In this document: piece after piece, positions 9,315-19,300 of the stretch
How positions within the stretch are numbered: position 1 is the stretch's first letter
Layout: every line of letters begins with the position of its first letter
Assembly: GCA_944322895.1 (NCBI GenBank)
Contig: CALUQL010000010.1
Location: 1-39,632 of the forward strand
From: Candidatus Gastranaerophilales bacterium
Lineage (GTDB): Bacteria > Cyanobacteriota > Vampirovibrionia > Gastranaerophilales > Gastranaerophilaceae
DNA length: 39,632 nucleotides
Direction: 5' to 3'
Position numbers and translations under genes: made by a program
The notes under the pieces: model-generated
What the model was told of the DNA's origin: nothing
Databases searched by the model: none
The model's input: the letters and a program-made list of their open reading frames with translations, nothing else

Positions 9315-11162
9315 TTATTCTTCATCTTCTTCAATTTCTATTTGACTAGCTGCAGCGAATACATCCACAAAAGTTGTTCTTCCATCATTTATTACTGTTG
9401 AATTGTTGAATACTTCAGGTTGTCTTGGTAATTTGTTCAACATTGTTGCTTGATCATCTTCAACTTCCGGTACATTTGGATCAACTGGTGGAGTATATGG
9501 AAGTTTTGTAACTAACAAGATTTTTTCTGAACCATCACCATATTGGATATGATGTCTTTGATTATATTTACCATCAGCAGTTAAGTCAGCAGAATCAGTA
9601 ACTTCATAAGAAGGATTTGACGTAAATTTACCACCAACTTCAATGTAAGCACGATCTGCACTGTCACCTTCTTCTCTTAAACTATTTGAAGTTTTATCAT
9701 AACCTGAAATAACTTCTTTAGCATCAATTGACATGTCATTGCCAGAAATTAAGCTTGAAACAGATAATGCACCATCTGTTTTAATTTTCATATCGTGACC
9801 GGCTTTTGCAATTAAACCATTTTGTCTTTCACCAACATTTTTAACATTGATATCAACGTCATGACCTGCATTAATTACTGTCTTTTTATTATTTAAATCA
9901 AGATTGTATGCTACAACATCATTACCAGCTTCAATTGTAATCAAATCTGCATCTAAACTTGAATTAGAAGACCAAGCATCTTTATCTGATTTAACTTTAA
10001 TATTTTTAGCTTTTACTTTAGAACCATTTTGTATTGAAGCAATATTTGCAGCTTTTACATTAACATCTTTAGCAGCTGCTACTTCTGTTTTATCTAAAAC
10101 AACATCATAATTTTGTGAAGTAACATCAACATTTCCTACTGAATTAATTTTGCTTGCGCCTACTGAAACCTTTTTACCAGCTAAAAATCTAACATTTCCG
10201 CCTTCTCTTGATGCAGCTTCATCAGAATAATTTGCTGTTTCAAATGTTGTATCTTCTGCTACTATTTTGTTTGATGCTGTTAACCAAATATTTCCGTCAT
10301 TTCCTTTTTCAGCTTTTGTAGCTTTTAATGTAGCACCTTTTAAGTTTATTTCACTTGCTTCATTAGTTGAATAATTTCTAACATCTATATTTCCTGATTG
10401 TATATCTCCATTAATTGAAATAAACATTTTATCAGTAGAACCTTGAATATCAGAAATTTCTTTTACTGCACCATTATTATAGTATGCAAAGTTTACACCA
10501 TCTGCTGTTACTAATTTTACTTTTCCATAAGATGTATCGCCAACATTCGGGCCTACATTTGTTGAAATTTTTGAACCATTATATAAAGTAATATTATTTG
10601 ATGCAAATGTCACATTCTTATCACCATGAACTTTTGCACCATTTTCTACTACAATACCAAAATCACTTTGGTTTGATCCTTTATTTAATTGTAGTTGGTT
10701 TGTTGCATTATCATATTCACCATCCATTGTTGATACAGTAAATGAATTCAAATTAACATTTGCGCCATCTCCAAATAAAACACCATTTGGGTTGATTAAT
10801 ATAACTTTACCTGTAGCGTCATAACCGCAACCTGCACATCCTGAAGTAGTAATTTTACCATATATTTGAGAAATACCACCAGCTGCATCTACTTTATTTA
10901 ATGCAGTTTGGTTATGTGCTGAAAATTCATAGTTTACAGTAGCATCTTTACCTACGTTAAAATCATTCCAATGCAATGTTCCAAGACTACCTTGTCCACC
11001 TTGGATTTGTATGTTCATGTTTGAACCGTTTGTGGTAACATCGGCATTGACTGAACCACCTAAACTTGGTAATGCACCAGCATCAACAGCTGCAAATGCA
11101 GGAGCGATACTCATTGAAGCGAAAATACCTACCGCGATTGTTGTGCTTAAAAGTTTTTTCAT
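9315..11162 (-). CDS. TpsA-type secreted exoprotein 1 (filamentous haemagglutinin-like, TPS domain)
   Basis: This is a two-partner secretion substrate, 615 residues from the chosen start. That ATG (11160-11162) follows AAGGGAAG and begins a clean signal peptide (MKKLLSTTIAVGIFASMSIAPAFA); an in-frame ATG 24 bases upstream is possible but has a weaker site. The TPS domain (about residues 30-290) is recognised by LGTLHWNDFNVGKDATVNY, NKVDAAGGISQIYGKI and the hallmark NPNGVLFG. Repeats typical of a beta-helix follow (xAGxDVxV units), then a short acidic C-terminus (EIEEDEE). The CAGC pair before NPNG may form a disulphide. The protein is short for a TpsA and has no visible anchor, so it may be released or held by its partner. 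It is probably exported by the TpsB encoded at 14270. Confidence 0.9.
   Translation of the reverse strand: MKKLLSTTIAVGIFASMSIAPAFAAVDAGALPSLGGSVNADVTTNGSNMNIQIQGGQGSLGTLHWNDFNVGKDATVNYEFSAHNQTALNKVDAAGGISQIYGKITTSGCAGCGYDATGKVILINPNGVLFGDGANVNLNSFTVSTMDGEYDNATNQLQLNKGSNQSDFGIVVENGAKVHGDKNVTFASNNITLYNGSKISTNVGPNVGDTSYGKVKLVTADGVNFAYYNNGAVKEISDIQGSTDKMFISINGDIQSGNIDVRNYSTNEASEINLKGATLKATKAEKGNDGNIWLTASNKIVAEDTTFETANYSDEAASREGGNVRFLAGKKVSVGASKINSVGNVDVTSQNYDVVLDKTEVAAAKDVNVKAANIASIQNGSKVKAKNIKVKSDKDAWSSNSSLDADLITIEAGNDVVAYNLDLNNKKTVINAGHDVDINVKNVGERQNGLIAKAGHDMKIKTDGALSVSSLISGNDMSIDAKEVISGYDKTSNSLREEGDSADRAYIEVGGKFTSNPSYEVTDSADLTADGKYNQRHHIQYGDGSEKILLVTKLPYTPPVDPNVPEVEDDQATMLNKLPRQPEVFNNSTVINDGRTTFVDVFAAASQIEIEEDEE
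10045..11018. repeat. 974-bp direct repeat, copy 1 (shared TPS domain)
   Basis: Base-by-base reading shows identity with 12797-13770 at a constant offset of 2752 and without gaps. The bounding mismatches are at 10044 and 11019. It encodes residues about 49-372 of exoprotein 1. Confidence 0.93.
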
Positions 11163-11408
11163 GTTCTTCTTCCCTTTATTTTTCATGTTAATAATTCTTC
11201 TTTTATACTATTTGTAAGTACTCTAAAAAAAAAAATTGCTAAATACATTTAAATATGTTTACAATTTATTTTTTATTGTTACAAACCTTTAATATATACT
11301 TAATATAAATCTCTCTTAAAATTTCTATAACTTATATATACTATATAAAAAATTTTTAGTCCGACAAATTTACAAATTATTATAGTTTTATTAATAATTT
11401 GTTACACA

Positions 11409-11445
11409 AAAAGCAGAGAAAATTTTTACTATTTTCTCTGCTTTT
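11409..11445 (-). terminator. Rho-independent terminator after the second tpsA gene
   Basis: AAAAGCAGAGAAAAT (11409-11423) and ATTTTCTCTGCTTTT (11431-11445) form a perfect 15-bp stem with a 7-base loop. On the minus strand it is followed by more T residues, 22 bases after the stop of the gene ending at 11467. The remaining 11187-11408 is AT-rich. It holds the leader of exoprotein 1, including TATAAA on the minus strand just upstream, and I see no other gene. Confidence 0.88.
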
Positions 11446-11466
11446 AAAACCAACTGGAAATCAATA

Positions 11467-13917
11467 TTAGAATTGTTTTTTATCATTCGTTTGAACTGAA
11501 TATTTTGATAAATCACCAGTAGACAATAATCCAGGAGTTTGTTCGTTTTCTACATTATCTCCGTTTGGAGTATCATCACAGCCTTCGCCATCACCTGTAT
11601 TGCCACCGTCACCAGTGTTACCGCCATCACCGCCATCACCACCATCACCAGTGTTACCACCGTCTCCAGTGTTACCGCCATCACCAGTATTACCACCGTC
11701 GCCAGGTTCTGAAGGATTTGGATCAGTTGGAATATCTCCAGGTTTTATTGGATCTATTTCATTACCATTGTCATTATCGCCCAAATCAGGATCTGTTACA
11801 TTATTATCTCTTGGTCTTTTGTTTACCAATAATATTTTTTCATCTTCGCCGTATTGAATATGATGTTTTTGGTTATATTTACCATCATTAGTAGGTTCAC
11901 CAGATGCTGTGATTTCATAATTATCATTTGCAACATTTGATGTAAACTCACCGCCTACTTCAATATATGAACGTTCACTTACTGTATCTTCAGGTAATTT
12001 TGTCTCGTCAGTATAAGGAAGACCAGCAATTACTTTATTGGCATTAAGTGTCATATCATTACCTGAAATCAAACTTGATACTGATAAAGTGCCGTCTGTT
12101 GTAACTGTCATATTATGACCAGCTTTTGCAATTAAACCATTTTGTCTGTTTCCAACATTTGCCAAATTAACATTTACATCATTGCCAGCTTGAATATTTG
12201 TTTGAATATTATTCATATCAACAGTGCCTGTTGTACTAACATCATTTGCACCTTGAATATATACTTTTTTACCAGATAAGAATTTTGTGCTATCCTTAAC
12301 ATTTACTGAACCTTCAGCAGATGTTAAGAAAACATTTTCACCGGCAGTAATGTTTGTTTTTTCAGTTGTTAAGTCTCCTTTTGAATTAATTTCAACATTC
12401 TTTGCTGCATTCAAATTCAAAGAAGCTTTAGGTTGGAACTGAGATGTACTTGTTAATATTACACTGTCCTCTGTTGATTCTACATTAACATCTTTGTCCG
12501 CTGTAAATGTAGTACCTGCCAATTTTTGTGAAGATACAGAATCTTTAGATGACAAGTTAATATTATTTCTAGCAGCCATCAATGAATTATTTAACAACAA
12601 AGAACCTTTTGTAGCTTTAACATTAATATCTTTTCCTGCATTAATTTCTGCTTTTTCTGTCCAAGCTAACTCTTCAGATTCTATATTTACATCTTCTTTT
12701 GCAGTAACTGCAGAATTATTAACTTGAGCTCTTGCTTTACCATTTAAAGAAACATTTTTTCCAGATACACTTGATCCATTTTGTATTGAAGCAATGTTTG
12801 CAGCTTTTACATTAACATCTTTAGCAGCTGCTACTTCTGTTTTATCTAAAACAACATCATAATTTTGTGAAGTAACATCAACATTTCCTACTGAATTAAT
12901 TTTGCTTGCGCCTACTGAAACCTTTTTACCAGCTAAAAATCTAACATTTCCGCCTTCTCTTGATGCAGCTTCATCAGAATAATTTGCTGTTTCAAATGTT
13001 GTATCTTCTGCTACTATTTTGTTTGATGCTGTTAACCAAATATTTCCGTCATTTCCTTTTTCAGCTTTTGTAGCTTTTAATGTAGCACCTTTTAAGTTTA
13101 TTTCACTTGCTTCATTAGTTGAATAATTTCTAACATCTATATTTCCTGATTGTATATCTCCATTAATTGAAATAAACATTTTATCAGTAGAACCTTGAAT
13201 ATCAGAAATTTCTTTTACTGCACCATTATTATAGTATGCAAAGTTTACACCATCTGCTGTTACTAATTTTACTTTTCCATAAGATGTATCGCCAACATTC
13301 GGGCCTACATTTGTTGAAATTTTTGAACCATTATATAAAGTAATATTATTTGATGCAAATGTCACATTCTTATCACCATGAACTTTTGCACCATTTTCTA
13401 CTACAATACCAAAATCACTTTGGTTTGATCCTTTATTTAATTGTAGTTGGTTTGTTGCATTATCATATTCACCATCCATTGTTGATACAGTAAATGAATT
13501 CAAATTAACATTTGCGCCATCTCCAAATAAAACACCATTTGGGTTGATTAATATAACTTTACCTGTAGCGTCATAACCGCAACCTGCACATCCTGAAGTA
13601 GTAATTTTACCATATATTTGAGAAATACCACCAGCTGCATCTACTTTATTTAATGCAGTTTGGTTATGTGCTGAAAATTCATAGTTTACAGTAGCATCTT
13701 TACCTACGTTAAAATCATTCCAATGCAATGTTCCAAGACTACCTTGTCCACCTTGGATTTGTATGTTCATATTTGAACCATTTGTTGTTACATCGGCATT
13801 AATAGCATTATCCAAACTTGGTAATGCATTCACTGCAACATCAGCATAAGCAACCGGCATTAAAGATGTTGAGGCTAAAACACCAAAAGCAACTGCTGCA
13901 CTCAATAATTTTCTCAT
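11467..13917 (-). CDS. TpsA-type secreted exoprotein 2 (filamentous haemagglutinin-like, TPS domain, Gly/Asp repeat tail)
   Basis: From the ATG at 13915-13917 the protein is 816 residues. This start has GGAG six bases upstream and opens a signal peptide (MRKLLSAAVAFGVLASTSLMPVAYA); upstream in-frame starts at 13929 and 13950 lack a good site. Residues about 30-290 form a TPS domain nearly identical to that of exoprotein 1, with CAGC and NPNGVLFG. A longer beta-helix region follows, with about 20-residue units of the type xAGxDVNVxA and LNAAKNVEINSKG. The last 130 residues are Pro/Asp/Gly-rich and include a GDGGNT tandem repeat, then a short charged end. The likely role is adhesion or surface structure, exported through the divergent TpsB. 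Confidence 0.91.
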   Translation of the reverse strand: MRKLLSAAVAFGVLASTSLMPVAYADVAVNALPSLDNAINADVTTNGSNMNIQIQGGQGSLGTLHWNDFNVGKDATVNYEFSAHNQTALNKVDAAGGISQIYGKITTSGCAGCGYDATGKVILINPNGVLFGDGANVNLNSFTVSTMDGEYDNATNQLQLNKGSNQSDFGIVVENGAKVHGDKNVTFASNNITLYNGSKISTNVGPNVGDTSYGKVKLVTADGVNFAYYNNGAVKEISDIQGSTDKMFISINGDIQSGNIDVRNYSTNEASEINLKGATLKATKAEKGNDGNIWLTASNKIVAEDTTFETANYSDEAASREGGNVRFLAGKKVSVGASKINSVGNVDVTSQNYDVVLDKTEVAAAKDVNVKAANIASIQNGSSVSGKNVSLNGKARAQVNNSAVTAKEDVNIESEELAWTEKAEINAGKDINVKATKGSLLLNNSLMAARNNINLSSKDSVSSQKLAGTTFTADKDVNVESTEDSVILTSTSQFQPKASLNLNAAKNVEINSKGDLTTEKTNITAGENVFLTSAEGSVNVKDSTKFLSGKKVYIQGANDVSTTGTVDMNNIQTNIQAGNDVNVNLANVGNRQNGLIAKAGHNMTVTTDGTLSVSSLISGNDMTLNANKVIAGLPYTDETKLPEDTVSERSYIEVGGEFTSNVANDNYEITASGEPTNDGKYNQKHHIQYGEDEKILLVNKRPRDNNVTDPDLGDNDNGNEIDPIKPGDIPTDPNPSEPGDGGNTGDGGNTGDGGNTGDGGDGGDGGNTGDGGNTGDGEGCDDTPNGDNVENEQTPGLLSTGDLSKYSVQTNDKKQF
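11588..11706 (-). repeat. GDGGNT-coding tandem repeat in exoprotein 2
   Basis: An 18-base unit recurs about five times, with two shortened GDG units in the middle. It encodes (GDGGNT)n in the C-terminal linker. Units differ at third positions, so the array is not freshly expanded. It could vary in length between strains without shifting the frame. Confidence 0.85.
12797..13770. repeat. 974-bp direct repeat, copy 2 (shared TPS domain)
   Basis: This is the partner of 10045-11018, identical across the tract by reading. It encodes residues about 50-373 of exoprotein 2. Outside the tract the genes differ even at synonymous sites within conserved protein sequence. Confidence 0.93.
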
Positions 13918-14269
13918 CCTATTCTCCATTCTTTGATATAAAATGCACATTTGAAAAAATTGTTATGTCAACTTTAAAATCACTAAAAAAAATATTTGCT
14001 ACAATAATATCAAATGTTAATAAAACTTATTATTTCTTTAAGTTTACAAAAATTGTACAATCATTGAAATTAAAGATAAACACAATGTTAAGTTATGTTA
14101 TTTTTTAGTTTTATATGAGGCAAAAAAATTTTTGTTTATATTTCATATGTTTAAATTATGCGAAACAAAGGAATAATAAGTATAATAAAAATGATATGAT
14201 TTTGATTTTATGTAGTATAATTAATAGCAATGGTATATTTTATTTAAAGTTATAATAGAGAGTGGAACA
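13918..14269. promoter_or_regulatory. Divergent promoter region between tpsA2 and tpsB
   Basis: This 352-base AT-rich stretch has no credible gene. On the minus strand an exact TTGACA occurs at 13966-13971, but without a good -10 at 17 bases. On the plus strand TATAAT occurs at 14181-14186, 14216-14221 and 14251-14256. The middle one is best placed for tpsB, though its -35 is weak. Promoters for both genes must lie here, but I cannot fix them. Confidence 0.5.
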
Positions 14270-16015
14270 ATGAAAAACATACTTGTAAAAACAACATTAG
14301 CGTGTGCTTTCTCAATTATAGGATTGGGTGCTTTCGCTGTTGACGGAAATACGTTTGTTAATCAAGGAAGCTACGATGCAGGCTTGATTGATAATACTAA
14401 CTTCGTAGATGGAAGAAAATATCAACAACGAACAAAATATGAAGCAACAAAAGACCCGGCTGTTGTTGAAGAAGAAGTTCGTCAAAAAATGGATCTTCTT
14501 AACACGGAACAGGTCACATTTAAACTAAAAAACATTAACATTACAGGAAATACTGTATTTCCAACTTATGTTTTAATGAGATTAGTTGACTTTAAAATTG
14601 GTCAAGAAGTAACCATTAATGATTTAATTATGTCAGCTAATGATATTACTGATTATTATCAAGCAAAAGGTTATATCTCAACTATTGCTTATCTTCCACC
14701 ACAAAAAGTTAAAAATGGTTCAGTTGAAATTAAAATTTTAGAAGGTAAGTATGGTAATGTTGAAATCAATCCTGGAAGGTGGGAAAGAGCTTCATACTTA
14801 AACAAACATTATCTAAAAGATAACAATATTGAACCCGGTAAAATTTTAAATGTAAAAGACGTTCGTAATGCTTTAACAGAAATGAATACTGAAGAATACA
14901 TGAAAGGTGCTGTTTCTTTCGCTGATAATGAAGAATCAGAAGAATTTTCAGACGTAACATTGGATGTTAAAGATAGATTTCCACTCAACTTAGACATTAG
15001 ATATGATAACCAAGGTAGAGAATTAATCGGAACTCAAAGAGGTGTTTTATATGCCGGATTACACGATGTAACTGGACACGGTGATACATTAATGGGTACG
15101 GTTGCATTATCATCTCGTTCTCTTGGTGTTGGTGGTATGTACTCTTTACCTATCGCAGCCAATGATACAAGATTAAATATTGGTTATTCTTATTCAAAAG
15201 TTAGACTTGGAAAATCTTTAAAATATTTAAACATAAAAGGTGAATCACATGATGTTTTCGTTGGTGTATCAAGAAGATTAGCACAAGGTGAAGACTTCAG
15301 ATTATATGGTGATATTACTTTAGATATGCGTAATACTGAAATGACTTCAGGTTATTCTTCTATATTTAATTCTGCATACAGAACAAGAGTTCTAAGAGCT
15401 ACATTAACAGATGTTAAAGATGACTACTATGGAAGATGGTTATTTAATGGAGGTATAGCAGGTGGTATCCCTATTGATGCTTCTGACTATAACAAAGCAC
15501 GAGATTTGCCCAGTAACAATTTCGTAAAATTAAATGCAAGTGCTGCCCGTTTACAAGTATTACCATTAAATCATTTAGCAATTTTACAAGTTAACGGACA
15601 ATATGCAAACAGACACCTATACGCTTCAGAAGCTATGCAATTTGGTGGTATAGCAACAGTTAGAGGCTATGATGAAGGTTTCCGTATTGGTGACTATGGT
15701 GTTACAGCAAGCGTTGAATACAGAATGCCAATTCCTGGGCTAAAAGCTTTATTACCTGAAAAATACGCATTTATTAGTGATAGTATACAACTTGCCGGAT
15801 TCTATGATTTCGGTTGGTTCGGTGACAGATTTAATAGTGACGGTGCCGATTATTTAATGAGTGCCGGTCCTGGTATTGTTGTTAAATTAACTAAATATAT
15901 TTCTGCAAATATGTATTGGGGATTCCCAATAGGTAAACGTTTACCAGACTATGCAAATAATAGAGACCGTGATGTTTGTAGATTCCACTTTACTGTTACA
16001 TCAAACATATTATAA
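14270..16015 (+). CDS. TpsB outer-membrane transporter (ShlB/FhaC/HecB family)
   Basis: The 581-residue Omp85-superfamily protein secretes TpsA proteins across the outer membrane. It has a signal peptide (MKNILVKTTLACAFSIIGLGAFA) and then POTRA domains. The first POTRA begins at FKLKNINITGNTVFP and ends around VEIKILEGKYGNVEIN; a second covers about residues 168-235. A 16-strand beta-barrel follows (DIRYDNQGRELIGTQRG onward), with the conserved VRGYDEG loop-6 motif that reaches into the barrel lumen. Length is typical of FhaC. Placed divergently from two tpsA genes, it very probably serves both. The ribosome site GAGAGTGG is moderate. A strong bidirectional terminator follows. Confidence 0.93.
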   Translation: MKNILVKTTLACAFSIIGLGAFAVDGNTFVNQGSYDAGLIDNTNFVDGRKYQQRTKYEATKDPAVVEEEVRQKMDLLNTEQVTFKLKNINITGNTVFPTYVLMRLVDFKIGQEVTINDLIMSANDITDYYQAKGYISTIAYLPPQKVKNGSVEIKILEGKYGNVEINPGRWERASYLNKHYLKDNNIEPGKILNVKDVRNALTEMNTEEYMKGAVSFADNEESEEFSDVTLDVKDRFPLNLDIRYDNQGRELIGTQRGVLYAGLHDVTGHGDTLMGTVALSSRSLGVGGMYSLPIAANDTRLNIGYSYSKVRLGKSLKYLNIKGESHDVFVGVSRRLAQGEDFRLYGDITLDMRNTEMTSGYSSIFNSAYRTRVLRATLTDVKDDYYGRWLFNGGIAGGIPIDASDYNKARDLPSNNFVKLNASAARLQVLPLNHLAILQVNGQYANRHLYASEAMQFGGIATVRGYDEGFRIGDYGVTASVEYRMPIPGLKALLPEKYAFISDSIQLAGFYDFGWFGDRFNSDGADYLMSAGPGIVVKLTKYISANMYWGFPIGKRLPDYANNRDRDVCRFHFTVTSNIL

Positions 16016-16027
16016 TAAGTTAAAATC

Positions 16028-16060
16028 AAAAAAGAGGAACTTTAAAAGTTCCTCTTTTTT
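16028..16060. terminator. Bidirectional terminator between tpsB and the small secreted protein gene
   Basis: AAAAAAGAGGAAC (16028-16040) pairs with GTTCCTCTTTTTT (16048-16060) around TTTAAAA. T-runs follow the stem on both strands, so it can end both converging transcripts (stops at 16015 and 16080). Confidence 0.9.
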
Positions 16061-16079
16061 ATACTTTTTTATAAAAGAA

Positions 16080-16355
16080 CTAAAGAATAGCTTTTCCATC
16101 ATACATAAATTTTGTACGTTCATATTCTGATTCTTTATAATAATGTAGTTCTTTTTCTTTTTCTTTCTTTGTTGATTCTTCTCTAGGCTCAATAAATGGC
16201 TGGCTTTTATCTTTTCGTTTCCAATTAATCTTAAATCCATCTAATAGTCCATATTCAGTCTCTGTCTTATATGTACCTACATTTACTGCCCCCGAAGGTA
16301 AAATCATTAAAGAAAAAAATATAAAAGTACAAGACAAAATTACAATCTTTTTCAT
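16080..16355 (-). CDS. Small secreted protein (91 aa), unknown
   Basis: The start has a strong Shine-Dalgarno sequence (AAAGGAG, 6-7 nt spacing) and a clear signal peptide ending near LPSGA. The mature part is about 65 residues, rich in Lys and Glu, with aromatic residues (YGLLDGFKINWKRKD). There is no cysteine for a lipobox or disulphide beyond the signal region. I recognise no family. It lies 41 bases downstream of the giant peptidase gene on the same strand, so it may be in the same operon. Confidence 0.8.
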   Translation of the reverse strand: MKKIVILSCTFIFFSLMILPSGAVNVGTYKTETEYGLLDGFKINWKRKDKSQPFIEPREESTKKEKEKELHYYKESEYERTKFMYDGKAIL

Positions 16356-16396
16356 TTTCGCTCCTTTATAGACATATTACTACATTCATAATTATC

Positions 16397-19300
16397 TTAG
16401 CAAGGAATCATTTGTGCAGACAAAAACTCAGATTTACCTACAGATTCAAATATTTCCTTAGATTGTGATGAAATATAATTTTGTACTTGTTCATATTTCT
16501 TGAAAAATTCTACTCTTTTTTTATAAACTTCACTATCAGAAGAAACTCTTATAGAAGAAATTAATTCTATTCTTTCTGTTAACATAGAAGATATTTCAGA
16601 TATATATTTCATTTGTGAATTTATATCTGTAGCTACATATTTAAGCGCATCTTCTATAATTTGCTTTGTCAAAGGTTCTATCATTGTTAAATTAGTATAT
16701 TTCAACGCATCTGTATATTTTATAGAATCTATATAATTTACAAATTTTGAAAATACAGAAATATTTTCTTTACCTTTTAATTTTCGCTTAATATATAATC
16801 TAAATTGTTCTACAGAATCAGATAAAGATTTTACATTACCTTTATTTATTCTAGAATACTCTCCAACCAATGAAGCTAACTCATCTAATGCAGCTAAATC
16901 AATTTTAATTTCTTCTGCTTTTTCTTGAACCAAATCATTAGTTTTTTGTATTTCAAAATTATTAAGCAATGCATTTAATGCCTGCTGTGACAGACCTGAT
17001 TGTTCTAAAAATAAGTTCAATATAGTATAATTATCACCTGTATTTTTCAATTGTTCAATCAAGTACAACATACCAACTTCCGAATCCATGTTTTCTCTTT
17101 TACCGTCTTTCATTGTTACACAAAACATAGATAGCATATCTTTTGTTTTTGAACTTATTGCTTCGTGCTGATTTTGTACTAATTTATACTGGATTTTTGT
17201 TTGTTGCGCAACTTGAAGTGCATTTTCAAGATATGTACTAAGTATTTGATATTCGTCAGAGTTTTGTTTTCCTTCTTGTAGTATTCTTACACATTCTTTC
17301 AACAAGACAGTCGGATTCTTTATAATATGTCTTGTTATAACCATATCCTTTATTTTTTCTTTTTGAATTAGTAATGATTCCTCATCATAACCTTTTCTCG
17401 CAATATCAATAAGTCTATAAATTTCATTTTGAACTTCATCTCTATACTTTGGATCAATATTTGTATTTACCATCAGTTGAATATTGTATTTTAAAGCAGA
17501 TAATTCTTCTTGTCTCAATTGTACAAACCTATCAATTGTAATACCCGAAGACTCTAAGTCGGAGAAAATTGAGATTATTTCATTTAAAATAGGTCCAACA
17601 ACTCTACCTTCCATTTTTCCATCAGCTGGTTTTAGTTTTCTAATTAATTTATTTAAAGGCTCGTTAATAATTTCAAATGACGAATCTAAACCTAATAATT
17701 CTTGTAATTCAATTATCTCAGACATGAAAGAATTGAAAGTATCTTTTATATCTTTATCAAGGATAACATCCTTTCTATTTAATAATAGATTAAATAGTGG
17801 TTGTGATAGAAACTTATCATTAATTTCATTATATTTAGATAATATTTCATAAACACCTTTGCTACTTTCAATACTATCAACATGCTCAAGTATAGATGAA
17901 TACATACCATCAACAATTTTTGAAATAGATTCATCAGAAATTACAACAGGTTCTGGGAATGCTTGTCTAACTTTGTATTTTTGGAAAGCTTCAGCCTTGA
18001 ATGCTTTTATATATTTCTGTACATCCATTTCTGAAAGTTTTACATATAAACTTCTATACAACTCCTCTGGCGAGGAACCTTCTTGTTCATCATTTGAAGA
18101 AGGTAAGTTTTTGTATATTTCTTCAGAGGAAATCAATTCACTAAATGCTTTATTTACTGATGAATCTCCTGACAAATACATTTTTACATAATCATATGGT
18201 TTTCTTTGCTTTAGTCCAATATCTTCAGGTTGAAGAATATCAAAGAATTTATTAACTGTATCATAGTCAGCCATTTGCAAACCTTGAATCAATGTTAATA
18301 GTTCTTCATCAGAAGAAGGATTCAAATATTTATCAATAGCTGCTATAAATTCATCCTTTAATGGTGAATTAACAATAGGAATACTATATAAAGATTTTAT
18401 TTTTACTCGTTCATCTATACTCTGTGAAATCACTATTTTAGCATTTGTAATAAAATAATCCAAAGCAGCCTTATCTTTTATATTTGCGCTCGCACTGTTC
18501 TCAAGCTGCTCATCAAAATATTTTGCAAGCCCTGATAATGTGCCATTATGTTTTGTCAAAGCTTCTTCATTGAAAAATATTCCTTCTAAAATAGCCTTTC
18601 TTTGAGGTTCTGAAATTTCAAGACCATAAATTGTTTTTATTTCATCAAAGATTACATTTAATTTATCATAGGAATATTCATACAAAGTTTCAATTGTCTC
18701 GTCTGATTTTCCAATAATTGAAGCAAAAATATTTACATATTCTTGGAAAATTTCATCTTTCACTATTTCCAAATCTTTATTATTATCTACTGAAAAAACA
18801 GTATCTGCCAACATTGGATTATTTGTAGACATATATACTGCTAACTTTTTAAATACAAATTTTAATTCATCATCATCAGACAATTTATCAAAATCCGCTT
18901 CAGATTTCAGTTCTTTTTCAGCTCTTTTTGCTAACATTTCTACTTTTGCTTCAGCAATAGAATCTAAGCCTTCAAGTTCTTTTAAATTAATTTTATATCC
19001 ATTTGTAATTGCATTTTCTAATGCCGCATAATATTTTTTGCCTTCATCTATATTAAAAATATAACCGAACATTTTATATAGTTTTTGATACAAATCAACT
19101 GGAACACCAGGTAGAACTACATCTGTGAATAGCCCAAACTTATCACCATCTTCTTTAGCATAACCAACAGCCCCATAAAGACTTTCAACAGGGAGTCCTA
19201 TTTTATAATCATCAGCTAATATAAATCCATCTTTCCAACCATAACCATTCCCGTAATCCGTATATAAAAATCCATTACGACCATTCCAAAAATATTCTTT

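Noticed and set aside
11588-11706. Short regular repeats resembling a CRISPR array
   Set aside because: The units are 18 bases, contiguous without spacers, and translate as GDGGNT in a real gene.
11565-11891. Open frames on the plus strand rich in His/Arg or Pro/Ser over the tpsA2 C-terminus
   Set aside because: They are antisense shadows of the GDGGNT repeat and have no ribosome site or plausible product.
16010-16240. Open frame on the minus strand (76 codons) across the tpsB terminator
   Set aside because: It runs through a strong terminator and overlaps the better-supported 91-residue secreted protein in another frame.
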